NCBI GenBank assembly: GCA_016700175.1
Contig: CP065003.1
Span: 2,490,001-2,554,000 of the forward strand
Direction: 5' to 3'
Source of the DNA: Acidobacteriota bacterium
GTDB taxonomy: Bacteria; Acidobacteriota; Blastocatellia; Pyrinomonadales; Pyrinomonadaceae
Length of the DNA: 64,000 nt
Shown: positions 1 through 7,723 of the stretch, one piece after another
Layout of the letters: every line of letters starts with the position of its first letter
How positions within the stretch are numbered: the stretch's first letter is position 1
The notes under the pieces: generated by a model
What the model was told of the DNA's origin: nothing
Seen by the model: only the letters and a program-made list of their open reading frames with translations
Database searches by the model: none
Made by a program: the position numbers and the translations under genes

Positions 1-1985
1 ACCGCAAGGAAGTTCAGGTCCGGCGAAACGTCCAACGCGCGGATGCCTCCGAACCTGCTTTCGGGGAGCTCGATCGTCCCTATCGTTTCGTCCCTGTCGA
101 GCCTGAACAGGCCTAGTTCGCCGTCCTTGTTCTCGGAAACGAACATATTCCCGTAAACATCGAGAGCCGAATTGTTGTTCGCGATGACGAATTTCTTTGC
201 GGAGAGGTCGTAGACGCCTACGGGCGCGACCTTGATCGGCCTGACCAGCACGTAGTTTCCAAGGTACGGCTTCGTAAGCGAATCGGCGAGAAGTTCGAAG
301 CGCTCGACCTGCTTGCCGCTTGGAAATTCGTAGATCCCGGACTTCTCCCCGTCCTCGGAGTCCTGTCCGATGATCAGGTCATTGGAATGAAAAGCGAACG
401 GCGATGAAATGATATCGCGCAGGTCGCTCCCGATCTTTATTTCTTCCTTTGCTACAAGATCGAATCCGAGTATGCCGGTCTTGCCTGCTCGTACGACCGC
501 GCTGCCTCTGATCCCCGCGGTAAGAGAGAAGCCACGATACGCGTTCTTGAACACGCGGCCCGCGACGAAGTACCTGCCGTTAGGCGAGAACGCGGTCTGG
601 AACATCTCGCCGTTTCCGGCGATATCCGCAGCGTTCAATAGCTGAAAGAAAATATAATCGAAGGGATCCGGCCGGAAAAACTTCTCGTGCTCGAATATCA
701 CCGAGTTCGACTCGACGTCGATCAGCTTTACATCGATGAACAACTGTCCGCGGTTCACATTTCGGTAGAAACAGACCAGCGTCCGGCCGTCGTCAGACAA
801 CGCGCTCTGGATGCACTCCTGGCGGTTGTACACTTCCCTGATCATCTCAGGCTCGCCGCTCGCGATGTCCCAACGTTCCACCCTTAGATTCTCGGTGCTG
901 AGCACTATCTTTGTGGAATCCGGCGAGAATGTCGCGTCCAGCGCTTCAGGGGCATCGATGCTGAAAAGGTACTTGAACGGCGAGGTTTGCAGGACGAAGA
1001 CGCTCGATTCGTCCTGGGCAAGCACGTGCTTGCCGTCGGGGCTGAACTTCAGGTGCCGTATCTGGTCCCGAAGTCTCGGCGCAAGGCTTTTCTTCCGCAC
1101 AAGATGGCTTACGTTCTCTTCTCCGGAAACCGTCGAGATGGCTATTACTGCTGTCTGCCAGTCCGCAAAGTCATCGGCCGTTCCGACCGAGCCGCGTTCG
1201 ATGCAGTCCCTGGGCATCAGCTTGACCGCGTCCGTGATCTCCCTCAGGCGCTTCTGCTCCGGAGTGGTCGATCCAAACAGGTCCGAGAACCAGCTTCCGG
1301 TCTTGCCCTCCGTTTCGAACAAACGGTCGAACGCGCTTGTGAACGCGTCCGGGTTGTAACCTGCGGCGGTCATCGCAAAGACGCCGATACGGTCCGCCTC
1401 AAGCTGCTGATCGCCCTCATGGCTCCGGCTTGTCCTTACCCGCTTTGTGTTCTGTTTGTCGAGAAGCTCGTTGTACTTCGCGAAGACGTCGGCCCGGTCT
1501 CCGAACGAATCAACCTTCAGCACTTCCTTAAAGACCTTGCTCAGATCCTGGGCGCCGTGGCGCACTATGCCGTGACCGAGTTCGTGAGCGAGGATCCCCG
1601 CGAGTTCGTCCTCCGATCTTACGAACGCGATCAGCTTCCGCGTCACGAAGATCCGGCCGCCGGGCATCGCGAACGCGTTCACGTCCGGAATATCCACGAC
1701 GGCAAAACGAAACTTCAGGCTCGTCGGCGGAAGATGCCTGATCAGCCTGTCGCCGATCTTTTCGAGATACGCGCTGATCTCGCGGTCGGACAGAATGCGA
1801 AAGTCCCTTTGGACCTGTTCGGCGATCGCATCGCCGAGGTGCATCTCCTGCTCTTCCGTGAAGATGTTGCCGGTGTCGCGGTTGAAGACGATCTCCGGCG
1901 TCTTGCAATCCTGCGGGAACTGAGCGGAGACAAAACAGAAAAAGACCAGCGCGGGCAACGCCAGCCTGATAAAACTTCTAAACAT
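1..1985 (-). CDS. M48-family zinc metallopeptidase with C-terminal propeller-like repeats (C-terminus cut by window edge)
   Basis: The reading frame is open on the minus strand from ATG at 1985 to the window edge, 661 codons without a stop, so the gene is incomplete. The N-terminus (MFRSFIRLALPALVFFCFVS) is a typical signal peptide. A zinc motif HELGH lies at residues 134-138 and a glutamate in LEADRIG at about residue 196 is the likely third ligand, the arrangement of M48 (Oma1/HtpX/BepA-like) gluzincins. After about residue 310 the protein changes to repeated FSPDGK/FSPDST/FSPNGR strands, as in WD40/PD40 beta-propellers. It is probably an envelope protease whose propeller binds substrate or partners. 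The start follows msrA's stop by 53 bp on the same strand. The protease call is firm; the propeller is inferred from repeat spacing. Confidence 0.85.
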   Translation of the reverse strand, partial: MFRSFIRLALPALVFFCFVSAQFPQDCKTPEIVFNRDTGNIFTEEQEMHLGDAIAEQVQRDFRILSDREISAYLEKIGDRLIRHLPPTSLKFRFAVVDIPDVNAFAMPGGRIFVTRKLIAFVRSEDELAGILAHELGHGIVRHGAQDLSKVFKEVLKVDSFGDRADVFAKYNELLDKQNTKRVRTSRSHEGDQQLEADRIGVFAMTAAGYNPDAFTSAFDRLFETEGKTGSWFSDLFGSTTPEQKRLREITDAVKLMPRDCIERGSVGTADDFADWQTAVIAISTVSGEENVSHLVRKKSLAPRLRDQIRHLKFSPDGKHVLAQDESSVFVLQTSPFKYLFSIDAPEALDATFSPDSTKIVLSTENLRVERWDIASGEPEMIREVYNRQECIQSALSDDGRTLVCFYRNVNRGQLFIDVKLIDVESNSVIFEHEKFFRPDPFDYIFFQLLNAADIAGNGEMFQTAFSPNGRYFVAGRVFKNAYRGFSLTAGIRGSAVVRAGKTGILGFDLVAKEEIKIGSDLRDIISSPFAFHSNDLIIGQDSEDGEKSGIYEFPSGKQVERFELLADSLTKPYLGNYVLVRPIKVAPVGVYDLSAKKFVIANNNSALDVYGNMFVSENKDGELGLFRLDRDETIGTIELPESRFGGIRALDVSPDLNFLA

Positions 1986-2038
1986 AGCCAAGCCTCTTAT
2001 TCGGGAATACGGACGGTATCCGATGACCTGACTTTATA

Positions 2039-2584
2039 TCACTTTTTCAGCCGATCAAAAAATATTTTCCTGAACTTCGCCACCTTCGGGGCGACCACAG
2101 CTGTGCAGTAGGGTTGGTCCGGGTTGTTCTCGAAATACTCCTGATGATAGTCCTCGGCAGGGTAGAAGTTCGAGAACTCGGCGACCTCGGTAACGATCGG
2201 ATCTTCGTAGATGCCTTCGCGGTCGATCTCTTCTATTACCTGTTCCGCTACCCTCTTCTGCTCGTCCGAATGATAGAAGACGACCGAGCGGTACTGCGTA
2301 CCTACGTCGTTTCCCTGGCGGTTCAGTGTGGTCGGATCGTGCGTCGCGAAGAAGATCTGAAGAACCTCTTTGTAAGTGATCACTTCCGGATCGAAACGTA
2401 CCCGGATCACCTCCGCGTGTCCCGTCGAGCCGGTGCACACTTCCTGATATGAAGGGTCTTCGACGTGCCCGCCGGAATAACCGGAAACGACCTCCTCGAC
2501 TCCCTTCAGAGCATCGAACACCGCCTCCGTGCACCAAAAACATCCGCCTCCCAGCGTGGCGGTTTCAAGCTTGCTGTTTTCCAT
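2039..2584 (-). CDS. msrA: Peptide-methionine (S)-S-oxide reductase MsrA
   Basis: This 181-residue protein has the MsrA signature GGGCFWCTEAVF; the nucleophile is Cys15 in GCFWC. Other family blocks are visible: VVSGYSGG, PSYQEVCTGSTGHAEV, HDPTTLNRQGNDVGTQYRS and the C-terminal FYPAEDYHQEYF. It reduces the S-epimer of methionine sulfoxide in proteins and free methionine using thioredoxin. Length and motifs are normal for a stand-alone MsrA without a fused MsrB. It lies 37 bp downstream of mtnC on the same strand, so methionine repair may be co-transcribed with methionine salvage. No Sec-coding TGA occurs at the active site; the codon is cysteine. No clear Shine-Dalgarno precedes the ATG. Confidence 0.97.
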   Translation of the reverse strand: MENSKLETATLGGGCFWCTEAVFDALKGVEEVVSGYSGGHVEDPSYQEVCTGSTGHAEVIRVRFDPEVITYKEVLQIFFATHDPTTLNRQGNDVGTQYRSVVFYHSDEQKRVAEQVIEEIDREGIYEDPIVTEVAEFSNFYPAEDYHQEYFENNPDQPYCTAVVAPKVAKFRKIFFDRLKK

Positions 2585-2621
2585 AAGCCAAGTTTATTTC
2601 AAACGGGCGGGAAAGTATTCC

Positions 2622-3323
2622 TCAGAAGATCTCCTCAAGCGATCGGATCACCGGATGGCCCTGCTCGTTCGCCTGCGGAGGATTGCCTTCGCGGAGTGAA
2701 AGCCGCGTTTGCATCCCCGCGCCGCGCGCGGCGTCGAGTTCCGCGTCGACATCGGACACGAACACGACCTCGGAAGGTCCCGAATGGAGCCTCGAGGCGA
2801 TCGCCGCGTATGAGGCTTTCTCGCGTTTGTGCCCGATGTTCGTATCGAAGTAATCGTCGATGAAGCGGGTAAGGTCTCCGTGATCGGTGTGCCGGAACAG
2901 AAGGACCTGTGCCAGAGCGCTGCCGGAGGAGTAGATAGCGACCGTTTCGCCTTCGGCAGACCATCGCTCGAACGCGAGCGGGACGTCGGCGAAGATCTGC
3001 GAGACGAGTTCACCCGATTCGTATCCGTGCTTCCAGACCATTCCCTGGATCGATTTCAAAGGGGTCGACTTTCGATCGTTGTCGATGAGAAATTCCAGAT
3101 AGGAAGACACCGAATCGGGCGATCCGGGATCGAAGAGCCCTTCGTAACTACCCGACTCGATATCCGTCTCCGCCTCTTTTTTCAGCGCGATGATCTCCGG
3201 CGAGAGCTCGGCGAGATGATCTCGGACGAACCCGCCGACGTGTTCCCGCGCATAAGGAAAGAGCACCTTGTGCACGAAATCTATCGGCGTCGTTGTTCCT
3301 TCAATGTCTAGGAGAAAAGCCAT
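2622..3323 (-). CDS. mtnC: Enolase-phosphatase E1 (2,3-diketo-5-methylthio-1-phosphopentane phosphatase)
   Basis: This 233-residue HAD-superfamily enzyme performs the enolisation and dephosphorylation that produce acireductone in methionine salvage. The E1 signature FLLDIEGTTTPI is at the N-terminus, with Asp6 and Glu8 as expected Mg ligands. HAD motif II is in AIYSSGSALAQ and motif III/IV in VFVSDVDAELDAARGAG. The length matches known E1 proteins. It lies between mtnD (upstream, separated by 317 bp of repeats) and msrA (37 bp downstream). The ATG at 3323 begins two bases from a 167-bp GTGAGCT array, and the bases preceding it on the coding strand are repeat (AGCTCACC), so there is no recognisable ribosome binding site. 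Confidence 0.95.
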   Translation of the reverse strand: MAFLLDIEGTTTPIDFVHKVLFPYAREHVGGFVRDHLAELSPEIIALKKEAETDIESGSYEGLFDPGSPDSVSSYLEFLIDNDRKSTPLKSIQGMVWKHGYESGELVSQIFADVPLAFERWSAEGETVAIYSSGSALAQVLLFRHTDHGDLTRFIDDYFDTNIGHKREKASYAAIASRLHSGPSEVVFVSDVDAELDAARGAGMQTRLSLREGNPPQANEQGHPVIRSLEEIF

Positions 3324-3324
3324 G

Positions 3325-3491
3325 GTGAGCTGTGAGCTGTGAGCTGTGAGCTGTGAGCTGTGAGCTGTGAGCTGTGAGCTGTGAGCTGTGAGCTGTGAGC
3401 TGTGAGCTGTGAGCTGTGAGCTGTGAGCTGTGAGCTGTGAGCTGTGAGCTGTGAGCTGTGAGCTGTGAGCTGTGAGCTGTGAGCTGTGAGC
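3325..3491. repeat. Heptanucleotide tandem array (GTGAGCT)n, about 24 copies
   Basis: The unit GTGAGCT is repeated without error for 167 bp (23.9 units), starting two bases from the mtnC start codon and ending before a short unique stretch (3492-3560). Because 7 is not a multiple of 3 and each unit contains TGA, the plus strand carries stops in all three frames, while the minus strand is open and reads as a serine/threonine-rich heptapeptide repeat. Uniform unit sequence suggests recent expansion or strong homogenisation. It resembles in style the short tandemly repeated heptamers known from filamentous cyanobacteria. Confidence 0.95.
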
Positions 3492-3566
3492 AATTGTTGC
3501 AACTTCAATTTATCTGTCAAGTAGAGTCTTCTTTGGACTGCCCAAAGCTTGCTGCACACTCTTTAC

Positions 3567-3662
3567 CGCTCACCGCTTACGGCTCACTGCTTACGGCTCA
3601 CTGTCCCGCGCACAAGTGCGCAGGCTAAACGGCTTACCGCTCACCGCTCACTGCTCACCGCT
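3567..3662. repeat. Degenerate heptamers (CTCACCG/CTTACGG type) with a short palindrome, overlapping the mtnD 3' end
   Basis: Variants of the same heptamer occur here in the opposite orientation (coding strand of mtnD reads GTGAGCG, GTGAGCA, GTAAGCC). They are interrupted at about 3606-3619 by a GCGCAC-AA-GTGCGC palindrome. The last units form the final codons and stop codon of mtnD. With the perfect array at 3325-3491 they fill most of the 317-bp mtnD-mtnC gap; the only unique sequence is about 3492-3566, in which I see no gene or clear promoter. Confidence 0.8.
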
Positions 3663-4195
3663 GAAAAGCATAGCGCCTGATACCCCTCTTCGTTCCGGCT
3701 GTCGGTGTAATGCGGCGTCCAGCCTGAGCTGTCCTGGAAAAGGCGGATCGCGCGGACGGTGCGGTCGGCGCAAAGGTCGAACCAATGCCTTGTGCCGCGC
3801 GGCACGCGGATCAGGTCGCCGGCCTCCATCTCGATCGCCGCCACGGGACCGTCCTCCGGCGCGATATGGAACAGGCCATGGCCTTTCACGATGTACCGTA
3901 CTTCGTCCTCGTCGTGCCAGTGCTCCTTATTGAACTTAGCAAGCATCTGGTCGAGGCCCGGTGTTTCGGGCGACACGTTTATCACGTCAGCCGTGACGTA
4001 ACCACCGGATTCCTTCAGCTGTTCGATCTCTGCCGAATACGCTTCGAGGATCTCCTCTTCTGAAGCGTCCTCGCCGACGCGCAGGCCGTCGGCGTCCCAG
4101 CGCTCGTAATCGATGCCGATTCCGGCAAGGTAATCCGTGATCTCCCGCGGATCGGTGATCTTTGTGTCTTCTTCGGGAATGGATAGTGTTGCCAT
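3641..4195 (-). CDS. mtnD: Acireductone dioxygenase (ARD)
   Basis: This 184-residue cupin oxidises acireductone to the keto acid precursor of methionine plus formate (Fe form). The metal-binding pattern is intact: His92, His94 and Glu98 in EHWHDEDEVRYIV and His137 in PRGTRHWFD, equivalent to the HxHx3E...H set of known ARDs. Length is normal. It is downstream of mtnB (163 bp) and upstream of mtnC (317 bp), so two genes for neighbouring steps flank it. The C-terminal residues AVSSER and the TGA stop are written in GTGAGC-type heptamers, so the tail appears to be repeat-derived and is unlikely to be functionally important. Confidence 0.96.
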   Translation of the reverse strand: MATLSIPEEDTKITDPREITDYLAGIGIDYERWDADGLRVGEDASEEEILEAYSAEIEQLKESGGYVTADVINVSPETPGLDQMLAKFNKEHWHDEDEVRYIVKGHGLFHIAPEDGPVAAIEMEAGDLIRVPRGTRHWFDLCADRTVRAIRLFQDSSGWTPHYTDSRNEEGYQALCFSAVSSER

Positions 4196-4213
4196 TGTTG
4201 TTAATTCATCACT

Positions 4214-4350
4214 GTGTCAGAAGCCCAAGCGTCAGCACGGGCTACGATCGAGCATCATGTCATGAACAAGTATTAAAGTAAGCTAGGTCACCAAGCTTTC
4301 CGCCACAGTACTCGAGGTAGCCCTTCCTCACGGTCGGGCTACTGACACTG
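4214..4350. repeat. Two REP-like imperfect palindromes between mtnB and mtnD
   Basis: 4214-4246 contains GAAGCCCAAGCGTCAGCACG followed by GGCTAC; 4308-4350 contains CTCGAGGTAGCCC, then CGGTCGGGCTACTGACAC. Both have AGCCC/GGGCT arms around a TGA/TCA core and belong to a family seen at least ten times in the window (27638, 27709, 29222, 29288, 30299, 32044, 32095 and others). The region between them (4247-4307) shows nothing recognisable. Confidence 0.75.
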
Positions 4351-4389
4351 CTCACTGCTCACGGCTCACCGCTCACTGCCCCCCCCCCC
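4351..4389. repeat. Heptamer run and C11 homopolymer at the 3' end of mtnB
   Basis: On the mtnB coding strand this reads an 11-G run followed by GCAGTGA, GCGGTGA, GCCGTGA, GCAGTGT. The G run encodes the glycines near the C-terminus, the heptamers encode AVSGEP and the TGA stop. The homopolymer (4379-4389) is a slippage or sequencing-error risk, but a change of length would alter only the last few residues because every frame meets a TGA in the repeats. Confidence 0.85.
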
Positions 4390-4985
4390 GCCCGCGCGGT
4401 CACTTCAAACAAGAACTCAAATATCTCGATGTGCCTTCCCGCGTCCGCGATCGTTTCGCCCCAGGTGTAAAGGCCGTGCCTGCGCAGGTAGATCCCGTGG
4501 ATGTCGTCCCTCTCCGCAGCGATCTTCCGGACCGCGTCAGAAAGCTCGTCGTAATCCTGCGAATTCTCGATCACCGGGACCTCTTCCCTGTGCTCGTGCG
4601 TCTTAACGCCCGAAAGCCCCTTCAGCATCTCCTGGCCCTCGATCACTATTGCGCCGTCGCACCTGTCCGAAAGAAGGTTTCCCCAGACCGAATGAGTGTG
4701 AAAGACCGCTCCGCAATCAGGCAGCTCCTTGTATAGCGCGAGGTGGATCTGCGTCTCCGCCGAAGGACTGCCGTTTCCTTCCAAGACTGACCCACGCTCA
4801 TCCACGAAAAGGAAATCGTCCGTCGAAAGCTCTCCTTTGTGCTTGCCGCTTGAAGTTATGCAGACGCGCATCGGCTCCCTGCCGAGCAACGCCGAAAAAT
4901 TACCGCTCGTCCCGAGCACCCATCCGCGCCTGTAAAACCCGGCCGCCGCCTCGGCGATCTGCGACCCGGCCGACTTGAGATCCAT
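4359..4985 (-). CDS. mtnB: Methylthioribulose-1-phosphate dehydratase
   Basis: This 208-residue class II aldolase-family protein dehydrates 5-methylthioribulose-1-phosphate to the diketo compound used by MtnC. The zinc ligands are recognisable: His96 and His98 in VFHTHSVWGN and His170 in LRRHGLYTWG. GTSGNFSAL and ITSSGKHKGEL are the phosphate-binding loops expected for MtnB rather than for fuculose aldolase, and the mtnD/mtnC neighbours support this. It is first of the three salvage genes in transcription order, 44 bp after the S41 peptidase gene. The last ten residues come from a poly-G run and heptamer repeats. mtnA, mtnK and an aminotransferase gene are not in the window. Confidence 0.94.
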   Translation of the reverse strand: MDLKSAGSQIAEAAAGFYRRGWVLGTSGNFSALLGREPMRVCITSSGKHKGELSTDDFLFVDERGSVLEGNGSPSAETQIHLALYKELPDCGAVFHTHSVWGNLLSDRCDGAIVIEGQEMLKGLSGVKTHEHREEVPVIENSQDYDELSDAVRKIAAERDDIHGIYLRRHGLYTWGETIADAGRHIEIFEFLFEVTARAGGGAVSGEP

Positions 4986-5029
4986 ACGGCGAAGTCTAGC
5001 TGAGCGGTATTCGGATTGGCAACCGTCCG

Positions 5030-6550
5030 CTATTTGGAGGCTGACCGTTTTTCCCTGATCAGCTTACTGGCGCTTTCAAGTGCGCGGTCGAATCCCGAAG
5101 AGACATCGCCGACAGAAGTTCCAGCGTTTACGTCAGGAATTACGCCGGAGTCCTCCGCTTTCGATGTGTCCATGGGATGGTAAGCGAAAACGGGGATGTC
5201 GAATTCGAACCCCGAGTTCGGAAGGTTGAAAAAGAGATATGCCCCTCCATTGAATCCCTTAAGATTGCCGCCCGTCGGCCTCCCGACAAGCGTGGCAAGC
5301 CCCGCGTCCTTCACGCTTTTGGCAAGGGTGAATGCAGCGGAGGCGTTCGCGGGACCTGTAAGAAGATAAGTATCCCCGGTGAATCTGTTCTCGTATGGCG
5401 CGATCTTTTCGCAGGGCTTTCGGTCTCCTAGATACTCCAGTAGACCGTTCTCCGCAGGCTGGAAAAGTTCCTTGTCGAGTCCGCTTGCAAGCGCGGCCTT
5501 GAGTTCTTTGTCGTAGACTTCAATGTAGCGGAGCAATTCGGGCTCTGCCTTCGCAGTTCTGATATATGCCCTGTTTCGGGACGCACACTCCAACGGTTCG
5601 CTGCTGAGATATCTTTGTATCTCGACAGGTATCGAGCTGTCTCCTCCATCTGCCTCACGAATGTCTATGATCAGGTCTCGCGTTCCCTTTTTCCGCATTT
5701 CGCCGAAAGCACCGGATAGGAACTTCTTCCAGTCGAACGAAAGCCGCCAGGTAATAAAGTTTCCGATCCTTAGGTAACCGGTCCCGTCCTCCAGATAACT
5801 GAACTTCCAGCCATCATCGTACGAAGGGGTCTTGCCATAGCGCCTCTCCATTTCCGAGTTCCGCTCTTGCCTGGTCAATGCGGGGACATCGAGCTTCGAC
5901 TCCTTGCCTGTTTCGGGATCGAAAGTTTCGATCCTGAAACTGCCGTTCTCCGGCGGATAAAAGAGCGGGAAGTAGATATCGAAGAGAGCGAATGTACCGC
6001 CATTTTTGCGCGTGAGATCAATTGAGTTCAGTCTGGTCGCGTTCGTACCTTCTCCGTCGGCTGTCGTTACGGAAGAGAGGGTTTTAACGATCTCATCGAT
6101 CCCGGCGCCGTTTATCGAGGTGATCGCGGTTCCCTTCGGCAGTTCCGACGGTGACGCATTCTCTGTTACCACAAAAAATCCATCGACGAAGCGGAAATAG
6201 ACCGGAAAGTAGGTCTTTCCGTCGGTGAATCTCTCAAAGATCTCCTTCTTCTGGTTGAAGGGATTCACGTAGGTGTGTCCGCATTTTATCTCGGATAAGA
6301 ACTGCGAAAGGAGAATGAAGAACCGGTCCTCGCGCATCGGTTCATAGAGCTTCGCCTCGAACTCATCGAACCGCTTGGCCGTTTCCTCCTGCGAGCTGTA
6401 TCTGTAGAGGCCGGGATGGAGCTCGGTCAAGGCACGCTTCATGAGTGCGAAGTCCTGCTTAAGTTCGGAGGGTTGAAGGGTTCTGAATTCGGCAAAGGCC
6501 GTGGTCGAGAGAATCAGAGCGAGGATCGTAGTGAGCGCTGGCTTTTTCAT
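5030..6550 (-). CDS. Secreted S41-family (C-terminal processing-type) peptidase
   Basis: The 506-residue product starts with a clear signal peptide (MKKPALTTILALILSTTAFA). A central PDZ-like stretch (PKGTAITSINGAGIDEI, about residues 140-156) precedes the S41 core, DLIIDIREADGGDSS at about 290-305 and TYLLTGPANASAAFTLAKSV near 390-410, with the probable serine nucleophile at about 403. VGRPTGGNLKGFNGG follows. The N-terminal LKQDFALMKRALTELHPGLYRY is typical of the S41 subgroup with a tail-specific protease N-domain. It is probably an exported protease; substrate unknown. It lies 72 bp downstream of moaA and 44 bp upstream of mtnB on the same strand, with no obvious functional tie to either. 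Confidence 0.88.
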   Translation of the reverse strand: MKKPALTTILALILSTTAFAEFRTLQPSELKQDFALMKRALTELHPGLYRYSSQEETAKRFDEFEAKLYEPMREDRFFILLSQFLSEIKCGHTYVNPFNQKKEIFERFTDGKTYFPVYFRFVDGFFVVTENASPSELPKGTAITSINGAGIDEIVKTLSSVTTADGEGTNATRLNSIDLTRKNGGTFALFDIYFPLFYPPENGSFRIETFDPETGKESKLDVPALTRQERNSEMERRYGKTPSYDDGWKFSYLEDGTGYLRIGNFITWRLSFDWKKFLSGAFGEMRKKGTRDLIIDIREADGGDSSIPVEIQRYLSSEPLECASRNRAYIRTAKAEPELLRYIEVYDKELKAALASGLDKELFQPAENGLLEYLGDRKPCEKIAPYENRFTGDTYLLTGPANASAAFTLAKSVKDAGLATLVGRPTGGNLKGFNGGAYLFFNLPNSGFEFDIPVFAYHPMDTSKAEDSGVIPDVNAGTSVGDVSSGFDRALESASKLIREKRSASK

Positions 6551-6622
6551 TCTTTACGCCTTTTCGCCGGAGGCCGGTGTTTCGAATTCCTTTCGGAGCC
6601 AGAGCGTTTCCGGATTCAGATC

Positions 6623-7618
6623 TCACCCGCCGATGAAGCTCATCGTCCTTTCGGGCTGGACGAAGTCCGTGTCGTTTATGTGGTGGCTCGCCTCCTTCGT
6701 CAGCGTAACCGCGCGAATGAACTCCTCGATCTCTTCATCCGAATCGGCGCCGCGGATCACTTCGCGCAGGTCGTGCTCGACCGTCGAGAATAGGCAGGTG
6801 CGGATCTGGCCGTCGGCCGTCAGGCGGATCCTTGAACACTGGCCGCAGAACATCTCGGTCACGGGCGCGATGATCCCGATCTCGCCCGGCGCGCCGTCGG
6901 CGAACCGGTAACGCCAGGCGGTTTCGGTCCCTCGGGAATCTTTCTTCAATTCGAGGGGGAACTCTCTTTGGATAGCGTCGCGTATCTCGCGCCCCGAAAC
7001 TACCATCTCGCGCTTCCATCCGTGGCCCGAATCGAGAGGCATGAACTCGATGAACCGCATCGAGACCCCCGTCTCGCGCGCGAACCTTGCGAAATCCGCC
7101 AGCTCGTGTTCGTTCCGGCCGCGGACGATGACCGCATTCGCCTTGATCGGCTCGAGCCCGGCTTCCCTCGCCGCTTCGATCGCTTCTAGAACTTCGCCGA
7201 GCTTGTCCACGCCCGTGATGTCCTCGAAGTTCTTCGGATCGAGAGAATCGAGCGAGATCGTGATCCGGTCGAGTCCCGAATCCTTCAGCAGCTTCGCCTT
7301 GGCGGGGATCGAGAAACCGTTGGTTGTCAGCGCGATGTCCTTCAGGCCTTCGCTCTTCAGTTCGGAAAGGCTTTTGACGAGTTTCTCGAGATCGCGCCGA
7401 AGCATAGGCTCGCCGCCCGTCAGGCGGATCTTCTCGATCCCGAGGCGCACGAAAACGCGGCTCGCCCGAAGGATCTCTTCAAATGTGAGGATGGTGTCCT
7501 TGCGCGCAAGCGGAGGCTCGCCATTCGGAAGGCAGTAGAAACAGCGGAACTGGCAGCGGTCGGTCACACTGATCCGCAGGTCGCGTATCTTTCTGCCGTA
7601 TGAATCCTCGAGGTGCAT
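6623..7618 (-). CDS. moaA: GTP 3',8-cyclase MoaA (molybdenum cofactor synthesis)
   Basis: The 331-residue radical-SAM enzyme converts GTP to 3',8-cyclo-GTP, the first step of molybdopterin synthesis. The SAM cluster cysteines are Cys22, Cys26 and Cys29 (VTDRCQFRCFYCLP). The C-terminal GTP-side cluster is CX2CX13C at Cys258, Cys261 and Cys275 (MFCGQCSRIRL...IRTC). The protein ends in SFIGG, keeping the two terminal glycines required by MoaA. RLTGGEPMLRRD and TNG blocks are also typical. No other moa/moe/mob gene is in the window, so it is isolated here. Its start (MHLEDSYGRKIRDLRIS) is 105 bp from the end of the pilus operon, with a terminator between. Confidence 0.97.
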   Translation of the reverse strand: MHLEDSYGRKIRDLRISVTDRCQFRCFYCLPNGEPPLARKDTILTFEEILRASRVFVRLGIEKIRLTGGEPMLRRDLEKLVKSLSELKSEGLKDIALTTNGFSIPAKAKLLKDSGLDRITISLDSLDPKNFEDITGVDKLGEVLEAIEAAREAGLEPIKANAVIVRGRNEHELADFARFARETGVSMRFIEFMPLDSGHGWKREMVVSGREIRDAIQREFPLELKKDSRGTETAWRYRFADGAPGEIGIIAPVTEMFCGQCSRIRLTADGQIRTCLFSTVEHDLREVIRGADSDEEIEEFIRAVTLTKEASHHINDTDFVQPERTMSFIGG

Positions 7619-7657
7619 CTTTCCGGAAACCTAATTATCGCCTACTTCGGCCAACTT

Positions 7658-7703
7658 TCAAACAAAACAAGAAGCGGCGCGGGCCGTGAGGCGCCGCGCC
7701 GCT
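7658..7703 (-). terminator. Rho-independent terminator of the pilus operon
   Basis: A perfect 10-bp stem (AGCGGCGCGG at 7673-7682, CCGCGCCGCT at 7694-7703) with an 11-nt loop is followed on the minus strand by the T-rich CTTCTTGTTTTGTTTG. It lies about 20 bp after the stop of the PilX-like gene and before moaA, separating the two transcription units. Confidence 0.8.
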
Positions 7704-7723
7704 GGAGTACACCGGGGGAAATG

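Noticed and set aside
987..2111. Long plus-strand open frame opposite the M48 gene
   Set aside because: The product lacks signal, domain or start-site features and the opposite strand encodes a clear M48 protease; high GC keeps antisense frames open.
2039..2584. Selenoprotein form of MsrA
   Set aside because: The active-site codon is cysteine and no in-frame TGA or SECIS-like hairpin is present.
3308..3559. 83-codon minus-strand frame with a Ser-Gln-Leu-Thr-Ala-His repeat
   Set aside because: It is a direct translation of the GTGAGCT array and overlaps the mtnC start; the repeat pattern is set by DNA, not protein selection.
4986..5029. SAM riboswitch upstream of mtnB
   Set aside because: The 44-bp gap after the S41 gene is too short and has no kink-turn or paired stems of SAM aptamers.
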